A DNA stretch of 55,240 nt from an uncultured Alteromonadaceae bacterium (GCA_950073835.1 CATMRP010000011.1:1-55240), one strand, 5' to 3'. Positions 35,921 to 45,038 are shown, counted from the stretch's first letter. Notes: generated from the letters alone by a model not told the origin. A program made the numbers and translations.

Positions 35921-36888
35921 TTGCGTTTTCCTACTGCTATTTGTTCGATTAATCCGGCAATACCATTGCGCAGCGCCAGAACCATAATGATGATTAAAGA
36001 GCCCATCCAGAACATCCAGTACTGGGTCATATGTTCGATGCCGTAATGCAGACTTTCGTATACAAAAACACCTAATATTGCGCCAAACACAGTGCCGAGT
36101 CCGCCTAAAATAGCCATGACTAAAGCGGTAGCCGATACATCCCAGGCCATCATGGTTGGATTGACAAAACCATATTGCAGAGCGAACAGGTAGCCAGCGT
36201 ATGCGGCTAATGACGACGATAAAACATAAGCAATCAAACGGAAGTGAAAGATGTTATAACCCAGTGCAGTGGCTCTTTCCGGGTTGTCTTTTATTGCATT
36301 GATTACCCGGCCAAATCGTGATTGCAGTGTGATTTTGAAAAAGACATAGCAATTGAGTAAAGAAAGCAGGCATAAGTAATAAAAATGTATTTCGTTATCC
36401 AGATCCAGAAAGTTCAGGCCAAAAATCGACGTTTCTGGTTTGATGTAGATAAATAGCCCGTCCAAGCCACCGAATTCGGTTGAGTCAGCAAAGAAGTAAA
36501 AGGTCATCTGGGCCAGAGCAAGCGTTATCATTATCATGTAGATACCGCTGGTTCGCAGTACAATTAAGCCCACAATCAGCGCAATAACAGCACTGGCCAC
36601 CATGATATAAAACGTATAAATCCAAAAGTTTACTTCTTCATATTCAGGCACCATGATGGCAAACAGATAACCGCCCAATCCATAGAACATGGCGTGTCCC
36701 AATGTAATCAAACCGGTTTTACCTACCAGGTAATCCAATGACATGACAAAAATAGCCAGGATTAGCATTGTTGAGACTTTATTAACGTAAAAAGTGTTTT
36801 CATAGAAGAACAGGGGGATCCCCAGGGCTATAAAGAAAAACACATAAATAAATACTTTTTCAGCTTTGGAAGAAAAAACAGACATCAT
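35917..36888 (-). CDS. livM: branched-chain-type ABC transporter permease, LivM-like
   Basis: This is a 323-residue inner-membrane permease with about nine hydrophobic segments. The DYLVGKTGLITLGHAMFYGL segment near residue 50 and the NPERATALGYN coupling motif near 207 are typical of LivM. AAGGTGAG precedes two adjacent ATG codons (36888, 36885). It pairs with the LivH-like protein encoded 6 nt upstream. Confidence 0.88.
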   Translation of the reverse strand: MMSVFSSKAEKVFIYVFFFIALGIPLFFYENTFYVNKVSTMLILAIFVMSLDYLVGKTGLITLGHAMFYGLGGYLFAIMVPEYEEVNFWIYTFYIMVASAVIALIVGLIVLRTSGIYMIMITLALAQMTFYFFADSTEFGGLDGLFIYIKPETSIFGLNFLDLDNEIHFYYLCLLSLLNCYVFFKITLQSRFGRVINAIKDNPERATALGYNIFHFRLIAYVLSSSLAAYAGYLFALQYGFVNPTMMAWDVSATALVMAILGGLGTVFGAILGVFVYESLHYGIEHMTQYWMFWMGSLIIIMVLALRNGIAGLIEQIAVGKRK

Positions 36889-36894
36889 CTCACC

Positions 36895-37758
36895 TTAACT
36901 TTTATACAGCCCTTGTGGTTTAAATATCAGGATCATTGCCATTAACAGGTAGATCGTCATACTCGACATTCCCGGAAGCAACACCGAAGCAAAGGTATCA
37001 ACAATGCCCACTAATAAAGCGGCAACAAAAGCGCCTTTGATTGAGCCCATGCCACCAATGACCACGACGACAAAGCAAGAAATGAGCACACGTTCGCCCA
37101 TACCAGGTACCAGACTGACGATAGGCGCAGAGACGATACCAGCCAATGCTGAAAGCGTGACACCCACGGCAAAAACGATAGTGAAAAGCTTTCTGATATC
37201 AACACCGAGCGCTTCAACCATATCTCTGTTTGATTCTCCGGCTCTGATCATCATGCCCAGTTTGGTGTGATTGATGACGTAATACATGGCAACCGCGATG
37301 GCGATACACACAACAGAAATAAACAATCTGTAGACGGGATATTCAACAATATCAGTTAGTTGTATTGACGAAGATAATATGGCCGGCACATCAACACCAA
37401 GCGGATCGTTACCCCATATAAATCCTTGTGCAGCATTAAATATAAAGATTAACCCTACGGTTAATAACACCTGATCAAGATGATCTCTTTGATACAGATG
37501 GGTGATCAAGAAGCGTTCAATAATGATCCCGATGATCATTGCAATGGCGCAGGCTATGACGACAGCAAGAAAAAAGCTGTCTGTGACTGTGGTGAAATAG
37601 TACACCAGGTAAGCACCTATCATGTACATCGAACCGTGGGCCAGGTTAAGAATGCCCATCACCCCGAAAACCAGTGTCAACCCTGACGCAATAAGAAAGA
37701 GTAACAGCCCGTACTGCACGCCGTTTAACAGCTGCACCAGAAATAGTGACAAATCCAT
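36895..37758 (-). CDS. livH: branched-chain-type ABC transporter permease, LivH-like
   Basis: This is a 287-residue permease with about eight helices, the NGVQYGLLLFLIASGLTLVFG N-terminus and the GESNRDMVEALGVD cytoplasmic loop typical of LivH. I take the ATG at 37758 (MDLSLFL), with AGGTTTTCTG upstream; a TTG at 37773 is the alternative. A stable hairpin lies between this gene and the binding-protein gene upstream. Confidence 0.88.
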   Translation of the reverse strand: MDLSLFLVQLLNGVQYGLLLFLIASGLTLVFGVMGILNLAHGSMYMIGAYLVYYFTTVTDSFFLAVVIACAIAMIIGIIIERFLITHLYQRDHLDQVLLTVGLIFIFNAAQGFIWGNDPLGVDVPAILSSSIQLTDIVEYPVYRLFISVVCIAIAVAMYYVINHTKLGMMIRAGESNRDMVEALGVDIRKLFTIVFAVGVTLSALAGIVSAPIVSLVPGMGERVLISCFVVVVIGGMGSIKGAFVAALLVGIVDTFASVLLPGMSSMTIYLLMAMILIFKPQGLYKS

Positions 37759-37776
37759 AACAGAAAACCTCAATGC

Positions 37777-37793
37777 GGGAGCACCAGGCTCCC
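37777..37793 (-). promoter_or_regulatory. intercistronic hairpin between livK and livH
   Basis: GGGAGC-ACCAG-GCTCCC is a perfect 6-bp stem with a 5-nt loop and no T-run, in the 42 nt between the binding-protein stop and the permease start. Such hairpins often stabilise the binding-protein mRNA and lower permease expression. Confidence 0.5.
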
Positions 37794-37800
37794 TAAGTTC

Positions 37801-38988
37801 TTATAACTTGCAGCCACGAGCCGGATCATCCAGGCTCGATGCGGCGGTTTTTACAACAACATTCTCACCGTTCTCCACCTTTCTCAGGTAAATGTTCTGG
37901 ATCGGGTTATGCGCTTTTGAGAAGTGGAATTGACCTCGAGGACTATCGATTTGGGCACTTTCCATTGCCTTTATCAATGCGTCTTTATCAGCCGTATTGC
38001 CAGATGTTGCCTCGACAGCCTGAATCACAAGCTGGCCTGCATCGTAACCCTGTACGGCGTATAGATCGGCAGGTTTGCCATAGAGCTCCTGGTACTGCGA
38101 TCTGAAAGTTTTATTTTTAGGATTATCCAGGGAGTCAGCATAGTGCAGGGTAGTCAGTAAGCCTTCTGCCGCTTCGCCTTGCGCTTCGATGGTACCTTCA
38201 GTCAGGAAGCCTGAACCAATGAGTGGAATCTTGTCTTTCAGACCCATTGCTTCATAATCTTTAACGAATTTAACTGAACCACCACCGGCAAAAAATACAA
38301 AAACAGCATCAGGTTTAATCGATGCAATTTCAGTTAAATAAGATTGAAATTCAGTTTTTGGGAAAGGGATGAAAATCTTTTTGACAACATCGCCACCGGC
38401 GGCCTCAAATGACTCTTCAAATGCTGCCAATGATTCTTTACCGAAACCGTAATTCCAGCTCATGGTGACGACTTTTTTGTAACCCATATTGACCGCTTCA
38501 GCGCCCATAGGATATGCCGTTTGCCAGGATGAGAATGAGGTTCTGAACACATTTGGCTGGCAGAATGCGCCCGTAGCCGCATTGATACCTGCATTCGGTA
38601 TTATCATGATGGAGTCTTTGCCGCGAATGGATTTTATCATGCCCATCGCAACCCCTGAATGGACTGGGCCGATAACAAAGTCGGCTTTATCCTTATCGGT
38701 CATTGCAGAGGTAAGTTCAGGCGCGCGAGCCGGTTTTGCTTCAGTGTCACTGAGCAGAAACTCAACAGGTCGACCGGCAATTTTATTGCCATGTTCTCGA
38801 ATTGCTTGTTTTAAACCATTTGTTGCAGCTTCGCCTAATCCAGCGTAAACGCCACTGTATGGCAGCATAACACCGATTTTTATTGGTTCTTTTTCGGCCG
38901 CCTTTACGGCAAATCCAGACAATAAAAAACTACTCGCAATACTTGCAGCGACCGTTATTTTTCTTATCTTTGAAGTGTTTTTTAGCAT
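37801..38988 (-). CDS. livK: periplasmic substrate-binding protein, LivK/aromatic type
   Basis: This is a 395-residue type I periplasmic binding protein (Peripla_BP_6). A signal peptide spans about residues 1-30, followed by KIGVMLPYSGVYAGLGEAATNGL. The FVIGPVHSGVAMGM, MSWNYGFGKES and VQGYDAGQLVIQAVEA segments match the group that binds aromatic acids or amino acids. It is the first gene of the livKHMGF-type operon. Two XylS/BenR-type boxes with a matching -10 lie upstream, which points to aromatic induction and an aromatic ligand (inferred). Confidence 0.88.
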   Translation of the reverse strand: MLKNTSKIRKITVAASIASSFLLSGFAVKAAEKEPIKIGVMLPYSGVYAGLGEAATNGLKQAIREHGNKIAGRPVEFLLSDTEAKPARAPELTSAMTDKDKADFVIGPVHSGVAMGMIKSIRGKDSIMIIPNAGINAATGAFCQPNVFRTSFSSWQTAYPMGAEAVNMGYKKVVTMSWNYGFGKESLAAFEESFEAAGGDVVKKIFIPFPKTEFQSYLTEIASIKPDAVFVFFAGGGSVKFVKDYEAMGLKDKIPLIGSGFLTEGTIEAQGEAAEGLLTTLHYADSLDNPKNKTFRSQYQELYGKPADLYAVQGYDAGQLVIQAVEATSGNTADKDALIKAMESAQIDSPRGQFHFSKAHNPIQNIYLRKVENGENVVVKTAASSLDDPARGCKL

Positions 38989-39028
38989 ATCAATCTACTC
39001 GCATTGTGTTGGTTTTGGGTACAAATTG

Positions 39029-39089
39029 ATACTAACTCCTCCTCTTTTTTACGCTATCCGAATAGTGCAATACCTATCCGAAAAGTGCA
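39029..39089 (-). promoter_or_regulatory. XylS/BenR-type boxes and promoter of the livK operon
   Basis: On the minus strand TGCA-CTTTTC-GGATA (39075-39089) and TGCA-CTATTC-GGATA (39055-39069) both fit TGCA-N6-GGNTA, the box of XylS and BenR, repeated directly at 20-bp spacing. A -10-like TAGTAT follows the proximal box by 20 nt (39029-39034), nearly the layout I recall for the Pm promoter. The livK ATG lies 40 nt further on. Confidence 0.75.
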
Positions 39090-39341
39090 TTTTTAATAAA
39101 TAAATTACATGTGCGCTTGTTAATCTGTACGCCTTTATTTACAAGGCTTGCGGGGTTTTAAGGTAGGGTGGATTGAGTGGCTTTTAAAATTGGTTTTTAA
39201 CAATTCATTAACCGCTGCGGTGGCGTTGATTTCGCGAAGTTTTCAGGTGGGATTTTGCTATGAAGTTTGTGTTGCAGTGCGTTACTGTTAAGAGAGCAAT
39301 GGATTTAGATTTTGCCAGGCCCAGTGATGTGGAATATTGCT
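39090..39341. other. non-coding stretch upstream of livK
   Basis: The 396 nt between livK and the porin gene hold the livK promoter boxes and the porin terminator. The remaining stretch is AT-rich and shows no convincing gene; a 27-codon frame at 39260-39343 lacks a good ribosome-binding site. Confidence 0.5.
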
Positions 39342-39374
39342 AAAAAAGCAGGTCTCGTAAATTAGGAGACCTGC
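39342..39374 (-). terminator. intrinsic terminator of the porin gene
   Basis: A perfect 9-bp stem (GCAGGTCTC paired with GAGACCTGC, 9-nt loop) is followed on the minus strand by six Ts, about 10 nt past the porin stop. Confidence 0.9.
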
Positions 39375-39384
39375 CAGTGATTCA

Positions 39385-40551
39385 TTAAAATGTATATTTA
39401 GCCATGACTTGCAGACGATTCATGTCACCATCATAGCCGTCAACCGTTTCGCGTTTGGCATAGGTATATTCGATACCTGTGGATAACGCTTTATTAATTG
39501 AGTAAATGTAGTTCAGTCGCATGCTGTAAACGTCGTTAGTACGCGACGCCACCATGCCCTCAACAGTATCGACATCCAGTGATGAATAGATAATATTACT
39601 GCGGGCGTTTTCGTTCCAGACATGACGGTAAGCAACCGTTAACGCCGTTGCATCAATGGCTTCGAAATTACCGGCATCATCCAAAAAAGCACCATTTGCA
39701 GCATTCACCCCAACATAACGACCAATACCGGCACCACTGGCAAGCTGTATCCGGATATCATCACCATTGCCTACGTTTATGCGTGATGATACAGAGATAC
39801 TTGCACTGGTATCGCTGTATTCGTTCTCGTTAGTTTCGTACGCAAGCTGGCGTAATAATCCACCGACTTTTACATGACCCCAGCCTGTCTTCATAGTGTA
39901 AGTGAGTACCAGATCCGGAACTGAGTTATCGTCGGTAGTTATTTGTGCAGCAGACGTTGTGCCGACGGTGGTTTCCGGGTTCTCCAGTGCAACTTCAAAG
40001 CCATTCGCGGTATAGCGAACCTGAGTTTGGCGAGCAAATGCAACACCGTCGGTAGTACCGATAAAGTCAACTGAATCTACCAGAGAGCCCAAGTCCATAA
40101 TGGTTGACCAGGTTTGGCCTACCATCCAGTTATTGTATTTTAAGAAAGCATGGCGCAGACGGGGCACATAGGAGTTACTGACCCTTTCGTTCCCGCCACT
40201 GGTTAATAAAAAATCGAACTCAATGACACCGGTAACGCTGTCTGTGTCATTCACCGGTGTGTTGGTTGTGAATCTAAACCGAGACTGTTTGGCGTGTGCA
40301 TCAAAACGACCACCGAGGTTGTCGTCCTGGGCACCGGTTTGCACTAATGACGGAACATATATATCGCGACCGGGTCCGATGCCTTCGCCATTTGAGTAAT
40401 CGCTGTACATTGCATCAACCTTGATATATCCGGAGAACTTTACATCGGTACCCGCAAGGTTTGCAGCACTCGCTGAGGACTGACAGGCAAGTCCACTTCC
40501 TAACAGAGCAACAAGCATAGAGCATGACAGTGGTTTAATAGTGTTTTTCAT
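39385..40551 (-). CDS. DcaP-like trimeric outer-membrane porin
   Basis: This 388-residue porin of the DcaP-like family has a signal peptide (about 1-29, ending SASA), then a beta-barrel rich in alternating aromatic strands, ending in the outer-membrane signature YTF. SGYIKVDAMY at the mature N-terminus and GQTWSTIMD are family features. The frame is open further upstream, but the ATG at 40551 begins the signal peptide and has GGAG 7 nt before it. DcaP-type porins pass dicarboxylates and aromatic acids. A CatM-type operator upstream suggests induction with the cat-ben genes. Confidence 0.88.
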   Translation of the reverse strand: MKNTIKPLSCSMLVALLGSGLACQSSASAANLAGTDVKFSGYIKVDAMYSDYSNGEGIGPGRDIYVPSLVQTGAQDDNLGGRFDAHAKQSRFRFTTNTPVNDTDSVTGVIEFDFLLTSGGNERVSNSYVPRLRHAFLKYNNWMVGQTWSTIMDLGSLVDSVDFIGTTDGVAFARQTQVRYTANGFEVALENPETTVGTTSAAQITTDDNSVPDLVLTYTMKTGWGHVKVGGLLRQLAYETNENEYSDTSASISVSSRINVGNGDDIRIQLASGAGIGRYVGVNAANGAFLDDAGNFEAIDATALTVAYRHVWNENARSNIIYSSLDVDTVEGMVASRTNDVYSMRLNYIYSINKALSTGIEYTYAKRETVDGYDGDMNRLQVMAKYTF

Positions 40552-40920
40552 TAGGGTCTCCATCTTCGACTTATTGTAAACATTATTCGCGTGTCGTTTA
40601 TCAAGGGAGTAGCCACTCAATCACGTGAATCAAATGTTACGTTTTTGTTTAATTTAGGAGGAAGGTACTGTTAAGAAGTGGCATTAACCAATATCAATTT
40701 AGTTGCTATGAATACCTGTCAGGTATCGCTTGGTGGTTAAAGGTTAGTCGCTTCCGTCTTGTTTTTGTTCGTTTTTAATTCCATTTTTTCAATATAAATC
40801 AGATTCATGCGTGATTTTCATTGTTCCTGCGCTGGTGGCAAATTTACAAAATATTGACATCTCCTTTCTTGCTTTTTACTATTGGTAAAATAATTCACTA
40901 TATGTAAATAGGTGGTTTTG
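40552..40920. other. divergent regulatory region, porin / AraC-type regulator
   Basis: This AT-rich 369-nt stretch has no gene. It contains the second CatM-type element at 40687-40728 and must hold both the porin and regulator promoters. I saw no XylS/BenR box here. Confidence 0.6.
40687..40728. promoter_or_regulatory. CatM/BenM-type LysR binding region, copy 2
   Basis: ATAC-CTGTCAG-GTAT (40712-40726) is a perfect ATAC-N7-GTAT palindrome. The 42-bp segment from ACCAATA to GGTATCG matches the reverse complement of 24559-24600 at 34 positions. By orientation the porin occupies the place catB has in copy 1, so the porin is the likely CatM-activated gene. Confidence 0.75.
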
Positions 40921-41889
40921 ATGTCGTTGCTTACCGCCCTGGGTACATCAGCAATATTTGAACAACAATGTCCGTTCTTAGTGTCTGACTATGTAAACAA
41001 ACATATTGGCAATCACTCGATAACCATTCAGCGGCATTCTTCTGCAAATGCGTCTTTGTGGCATCGGTCGCTGGATGACGCAATATCGTTGTCGAAAATT
41101 ACTTATGGTAACTCTGTCCGGGTAAGATCGCCGGAACTAAAAGGGATTTATCACTTGCAAATTGTCCTGAATGGTCATTGTCGATGGCATTTTCGTGACA
41201 GAAATATAGTATTGAGTGAGGGCGGGATGATGATCCTAAACCCACGCGAAGAGGTTGATTTAACTTATTCGGAAGACTGTGCCAAGATTATTCTGAAAAT
41301 TCCCACTAGCATTATTGCTGATTGTGTTATTAATCATGGTGTTATGCTGCCAAAGGGCGGTGTTAAATTTGCCCATGTACCACAACATATCAGCCATCTG
41401 AAAACCTTGTCAGGGTTAGTGGAATTACTGTGCATAGAAGCTGAAAGTGAAGAGCGTAATGATTCCATGTTTTCGCCATATCAGGCACTTTTAGCGAATA
41501 AGTTACTGACAATCTTTCGCAATAATAGCGACATCGGAATTGCGCGGAATTTTGAACTAAAAATGTTCAAGCAGATCGATAATTACATCGATGCGAATAT
41601 TAAAACTGATGTCAGTATTGAAGAGTTAGCCGAGGTGTCGAATGTCAGCAAACGGACACTTTACAACCTGTTCGCGAAACACCGCTCGGTATCGCCAAAG
41701 TATTATGTAAAACAGAAAAAACTTGCCGCAGTACGCCAGCTTTTACAAGCGAAGCCCTATGGAATAGCGAATGTGACAGAAATCGCGATGGATTACGGGT
41801 TTATCCATTTAGGACGCTTTTCCAGTGACTATAAAAAAGCATTTGGCGAATTGCCTTCCCGTACATTGAAAAGTCATGCCGTTGCTTAA
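40921..41889 (+). CDS. benR: AraC-family regulator, XylS/BenR-like
   Basis: This 322-residue AraC-type activator has an N-terminal AraC_binding_2-type sensing domain (about 30-200) and a C-terminal double helix-turn-helix (about 215-320). The DNA-binding domain has SIEELAEVSNVSKRTLYNLF, EIAMDYGFIHLGRFSSDYK and FGELPSRTL, very like XylS and BenR. I choose the ATG at 40921 with AGGTGG upstream; a GTG at 40912 is the alternative. Its likely target, from box matches, is the livK promoter; no box was found before catB or benA. The symbol is by resemblance only. Confidence 0.8.
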   Translation: MSLLTALGTSAIFEQQCPFLVSDYVNKHIGNHSITIQRHSSANASLWHRSLDDAISLSKITYGNSVRVRSPELKGIYHLQIVLNGHCRWHFRDRNIVLSEGGMMILNPREEVDLTYSEDCAKIILKIPTSIIADCVINHGVMLPKGGVKFAHVPQHISHLKTLSGLVELLCIEAESEERNDSMFSPYQALLANKLLTIFRNNSDIGIARNFELKMFKQIDNYIDANIKTDVSIEELAEVSNVSKRTLYNLFAKHRSVSPKYYVKQKKLAAVRQLLQAKPYGIANVTEIAMDYGFIHLGRFSSDYKKAFGELPSRTLKSHAVA

Positions 41890-41947
41890 ATAAGTTAAGT
41901 TTAACTATGCTGTGAATTGGGGTGAGGCGAGTAGGGCATGGCTTGAG

Positions 41948-41994
41948 AAAAAAGACTGGTCCTGTTATTGGTTTTCTGCCATTCAGGACCAGTC
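41948..41994 (-). terminator. intrinsic terminator of the dehydrogenase operon
   Basis: A perfect 11-bp stem (GACTGGTCCTG paired with CAGGACCAGTC, 19-nt loop) is followed on the minus strand by six Ts. It ends the transcript of the small subunit, GMC and aldehyde dehydrogenase genes. Confidence 0.88.
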
Positions 41995-42006
41995 AACGTG
42001 GGTCAA

Positions 42007-43461
42007 CTAGAACGGATACTGAATCCCTTTATCCATCACACTTATCCACTTAGTGTGGGTAAATTCGTCGAGGTTAACCGGGCCGCCAATTCGACCGGCA
42101 TCCCCGGAATCTTTGAGTCCGCCGAACGGAATATGGTATTCGTTGTTTACCGTCTGATCATTAACGTGCACCATGCCTGCATGAATAAGGCCTGCTAAAT
42201 ATTCACCTCTGGCGCTGTTTCCGGTGTGGATAGAGGCTGATAAGCCAAGACTGGAAGCATTAGCCAGACTGATAGCTTCCTGCTCCGTTTTAAACGTAAT
42301 GATGGGGGCAACGGGGCCAAAAATCTCTTCTTTAAATAATGGCATTTCCGCTGTCACGTCAGCTACCACGGTAGGACGGAATAGCTGACCGTCTGTACTG
42401 CCGCCTGTTAGCACTTTTGCGCCCATGCTCACAGAGTCATTAATTAAAGCCGTTACCTTGTTGGCCTGCATCGGGTTAATGAGTGGGCCTAAATGACACT
42501 GCTCCGTAAAAGGGTTTCCGACATAAAGATTATTAGCCCGCTCAACAAGTGCCTGGGTGTAGGCCTCAGCAACACTTTCATGCACAATATGCCGGCCTGA
42601 TTGCATACATATTTGTCCTTGATGGAGGAATGCCCCCCAGGCTGCGCAGGAAGACGCTGATGTAATATCAGCATCTTCAAGAACAATAAACGCGTTATTC
42701 CCGCCTAACTCCAGTGAGGTCTTTTTAAAGGTTTTTGCACAATGTTGCGCAATACTCCGACCGACCGCGGTCGACCCAGTAAAAGCTATCATTCCCGTAT
42801 CGTTATGTTCAACAAGCGCCTGTCCCGGTTCGGCTCCGCCTGGCAGCATGCCCAGGACACTTTCTGGCAGTCCGGCAGCTGCCAATAATTCCTGTATAAT
42901 CACGCCACCTGTTATCACGCTTTGAGGATCAGGTTTTAGCACTACTGCATTGCCCATCGCCAGTGCTGGCAGAACAGCTCGCAGAGCTAAGAGTAAGGGG
43001 AAATTCCAGGGCGCGATCACCCCAACCACTCCTACAGGTATGCGCACGCGCATGTTCTTGCGACCGGGGATGACCGACGGGTACAATTCTCCCGAAGGGG
43101 CCTGAGTTTGTGCTGCGGCCATATAAGCCTGTTCAATACAGGCCTGTAGCTCCCATTCACTTTTCGGTCTGATCGAGCCACATTCCCGCGCATTCCAGGT
43201 GTGGATAAGTTCAGCATTTTCGGCTAACTGACAAGCAAAACGACGCAGAATCCCAGCCCGGGTTTCAAACGTTGTGTTGGCCCATTCCGGTTGCGCGGCC
43301 TTACATTTTGCAATAACTGCGGCTGCCTCGTCTGAGGTTGCCGCATTGATGTTGCCTAGTACCTTACCGGTTGCCGGCTCGGTAATATCAAATGCTTTAC
43401 CGCTAAATCCACTTGAGTAGTTTAAGGTAAAGTGAGTTTGTGCAATGTCTGTATAATGCAT
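42007..43461 (-). CDS. aldehyde dehydrogenase, benzaldehyde dehydrogenase-like
   Basis: This 484-residue NAD(P)+-dependent aldehyde dehydrogenase has catalytic Cys285 (QGQICMQSGR), Glu251 (LELGGNN), Asn153 (APWNFP) and Lys176 (VLKPDP). The QGQICMQSGRHIV stretch and overall pattern resemble XylC/AreC benzaldehyde dehydrogenases. AAGGTATC precedes the ATG, 9 nt after the GMC gene, so the two probably act in sequence: alcohol to aldehyde to acid, delivering benzoate to BenABC. The substrate is inferred from likeness and context. It is the last gene of a sigma-54-dependent operon. Confidence 0.88.
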   Translation of the reverse strand: MHYTDIAQTHFTLNYSSGFSGKAFDITEPATGKVLGNINAATSDEAAAVIAKCKAAQPEWANTTFETRAGILRRFACQLAENAELIHTWNARECGSIRPKSEWELQACIEQAYMAAAQTQAPSGELYPSVIPGRKNMRVRIPVGVVGVIAPWNFPLLLALRAVLPALAMGNAVVLKPDPQSVITGGVIIQELLAAAGLPESVLGMLPGGAEPGQALVEHNDTGMIAFTGSTAVGRSIAQHCAKTFKKTSLELGGNNAFIVLEDADITSASSCAAWGAFLHQGQICMQSGRHIVHESVAEAYTQALVERANNLYVGNPFTEQCHLGPLINPMQANKVTALINDSVSMGAKVLTGGSTDGQLFRPTVVADVTAEMPLFKEEIFGPVAPIITFKTEQEAISLANASSLGLSASIHTGNSARGEYLAGLIHAGMVHVNDQTVNNEYHIPFGGLKDSGDAGRIGGPVNLDEFTHTKWISVMDKGIQYPF

Positions 43462-43470
43462 AGTGATACC

Positions 43471-45018
43471 TTAGCTTGGATTCGCTGAGTTGATCTGATC
43501 GGCAATGTAGCTGGCGAGTGCATAAACCGTTTCAGAAGGGTTATAACCAATCGACGTTGGCAACAGACTGGCATCTACAATGTATAAGTTCTTTACATCG
43601 TGAGTTTCGCCATAAGGGTTGACGACCGTTTTGGTTTTATCGGCCCCCATGCGACAGGTACCCTGCGGATGAAAAGAGGTATAGCGATAACGTGCCGGCT
43701 CATTCTTCAATTCATCAATAACCTTGTCGATGTCATCTACTGAGTTGATTCGGGTCTTGTCTGAAGTGGGTAAATACAGATAGCTTGCCCCGGCGGCAAA
43801 TAAGATACGAGCGTTGTCTTTTAAGCCTTTTTTCATGGCCTCAAAATCTTCATCATCCACCTGATAACGAATTTCTTTATAGCCGTTCTCGAGGGTAACC
43901 TCGCCGACATTTTTATCGTGAATTAACGTAATCAAACGCGTTGAGTTAGGGTAATTCTGCATGTACCGGACATAAGGTTTACCGGTTCCAGGCTCGGCCA
44001 TAAATGAAGCCTCCACAGGCTCCTGAACCGCATTGAGCTGAATCCAACCGCCTTGTTCAGGTAACGTATGACTGTCTTCAAATAAGCTGTGCGTAGCGCC
44101 ATGGAAATCATTTAGCTTTTTATCGAACATGGCGGTGACTGACAAGGATGGATGGCAGGCAAAGTTTTTTCCGACCTGGCCACTGGAGTTACAAATGCCG
44201 GAGTTCTGCAGCAATAGTGGCGAGCCCGTCGGTCCGGCGGCTAACACAACAATTGAGGCTTTAACCGACAGGCGGGTTTTAACGTTGCCAGTAGCCTGGT
44301 CCACAACTTCAGCTTCAACACCGCTGGCAATACCATTCGCTGTATTAATTTTTGTGACCCGGGTATCAGCGTAGATTTCTGCACCATGATTACATGCCCA
44401 GGGAAGATAAGTCACTGCCATGGATTGTTTGCGATCCGTTTTGCAGCCAGCAAAACAAAATCCGGTCATGGCACAGTCACGAATATTGCGTCGCGCTAAG
44501 CCTAAGGGAATATCCAAGGCTTTCATGCCCTTTTTGATGTACTCTGCGCCGACACTGGTTTCATGCGCTTTTACTTCGGATATCCCGAGGTTGTTCTCCA
44601 CTTTTTCAAAGTAGGGCAGCATGACTTCAGGCGTTAGATTGGTTAAGCCGTATTCTTTTCCCCATTTTTTGAGGTAATAATCTGGTGTGCGAAAGCACAG
44701 TGCTGCATTGACAACGGTGGAGCCTCCAACACAGCGCCCCTGAAGCACGGTAATGTCTCCATCGGTATTGCTTTGACCGCCTTCTCCTTCGTACATCATT
44801 CCCATAGAAGCAGCCAGCATCTCGGGAAATTTCTCTGAGGGGACATACGGACCCGCTTCCAGAACGATAACTTTCTTACCCGTTTTAGCGAGTTCATAAG
44901 CATTGATGCCGCCACCGGCACCCGAGCCGATAATCACCACATCGGCTGCCAGATTCAATTGTGCCGCACTAATATCGGCAGCTGTTTTTACATTTAATTC
45001 ATTTTTGTTTGTAGACAT
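43471..45018 (-). CDS. GMC-family FAD alcohol oxidoreductase
   Basis: This 515-residue glucose-methanol-choline oxidoreductase has the FAD-binding motif VVIIGSGAGGG at 28-38, the GRCVGGSTVVNAALCFR signature, and C-terminal HPQGTCRMG and GYNPSETVYALA segments that carry the active-site residues. I start it at the ATG at 45018 with GGAGAG upstream; an upstream extension in frame would overlap the small-subunit gene. It has no signal peptide of its own. With the Tat-type small subunit it resembles membrane-bound gluconate- or alcohol-dehydrogenase complexes that pass electrons to the respiratory chain. An aromatic alcohol such as benzyl alcohol is the inferred substrate. Confidence 0.85.
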   Translation of the reverse strand: MSTNKNELNVKTAADISAAQLNLAADVVIIGSGAGGGINAYELAKTGKKVIVLEAGPYVPSEKFPEMLAASMGMMYEGEGGQSNTDGDITVLQGRCVGGSTVVNAALCFRTPDYYLKKWGKEYGLTNLTPEVMLPYFEKVENNLGISEVKAHETSVGAEYIKKGMKALDIPLGLARRNIRDCAMTGFCFAGCKTDRKQSMAVTYLPWACNHGAEIYADTRVTKINTANGIASGVEAEVVDQATGNVKTRLSVKASIVVLAAGPTGSPLLLQNSGICNSSGQVGKNFACHPSLSVTAMFDKKLNDFHGATHSLFEDSHTLPEQGGWIQLNAVQEPVEASFMAEPGTGKPYVRYMQNYPNSTRLITLIHDKNVGEVTLENGYKEIRYQVDDEDFEAMKKGLKDNARILFAAGASYLYLPTSDKTRINSVDDIDKVIDELKNEPARYRYTSFHPQGTCRMGADKTKTVVNPYGETHDVKNLYIVDASLLPTSIGYNPSETVYALASYIADQINSANPS

Positions 45019-45038
45019 ATTGACTCTCCAACCGGTAC

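Noticed and set aside
39260..39343. 27-codon ORF between livK and the porin
   Set aside because: No ribosome-binding site, no recognisable feature, and it runs into the porin terminator A-run.
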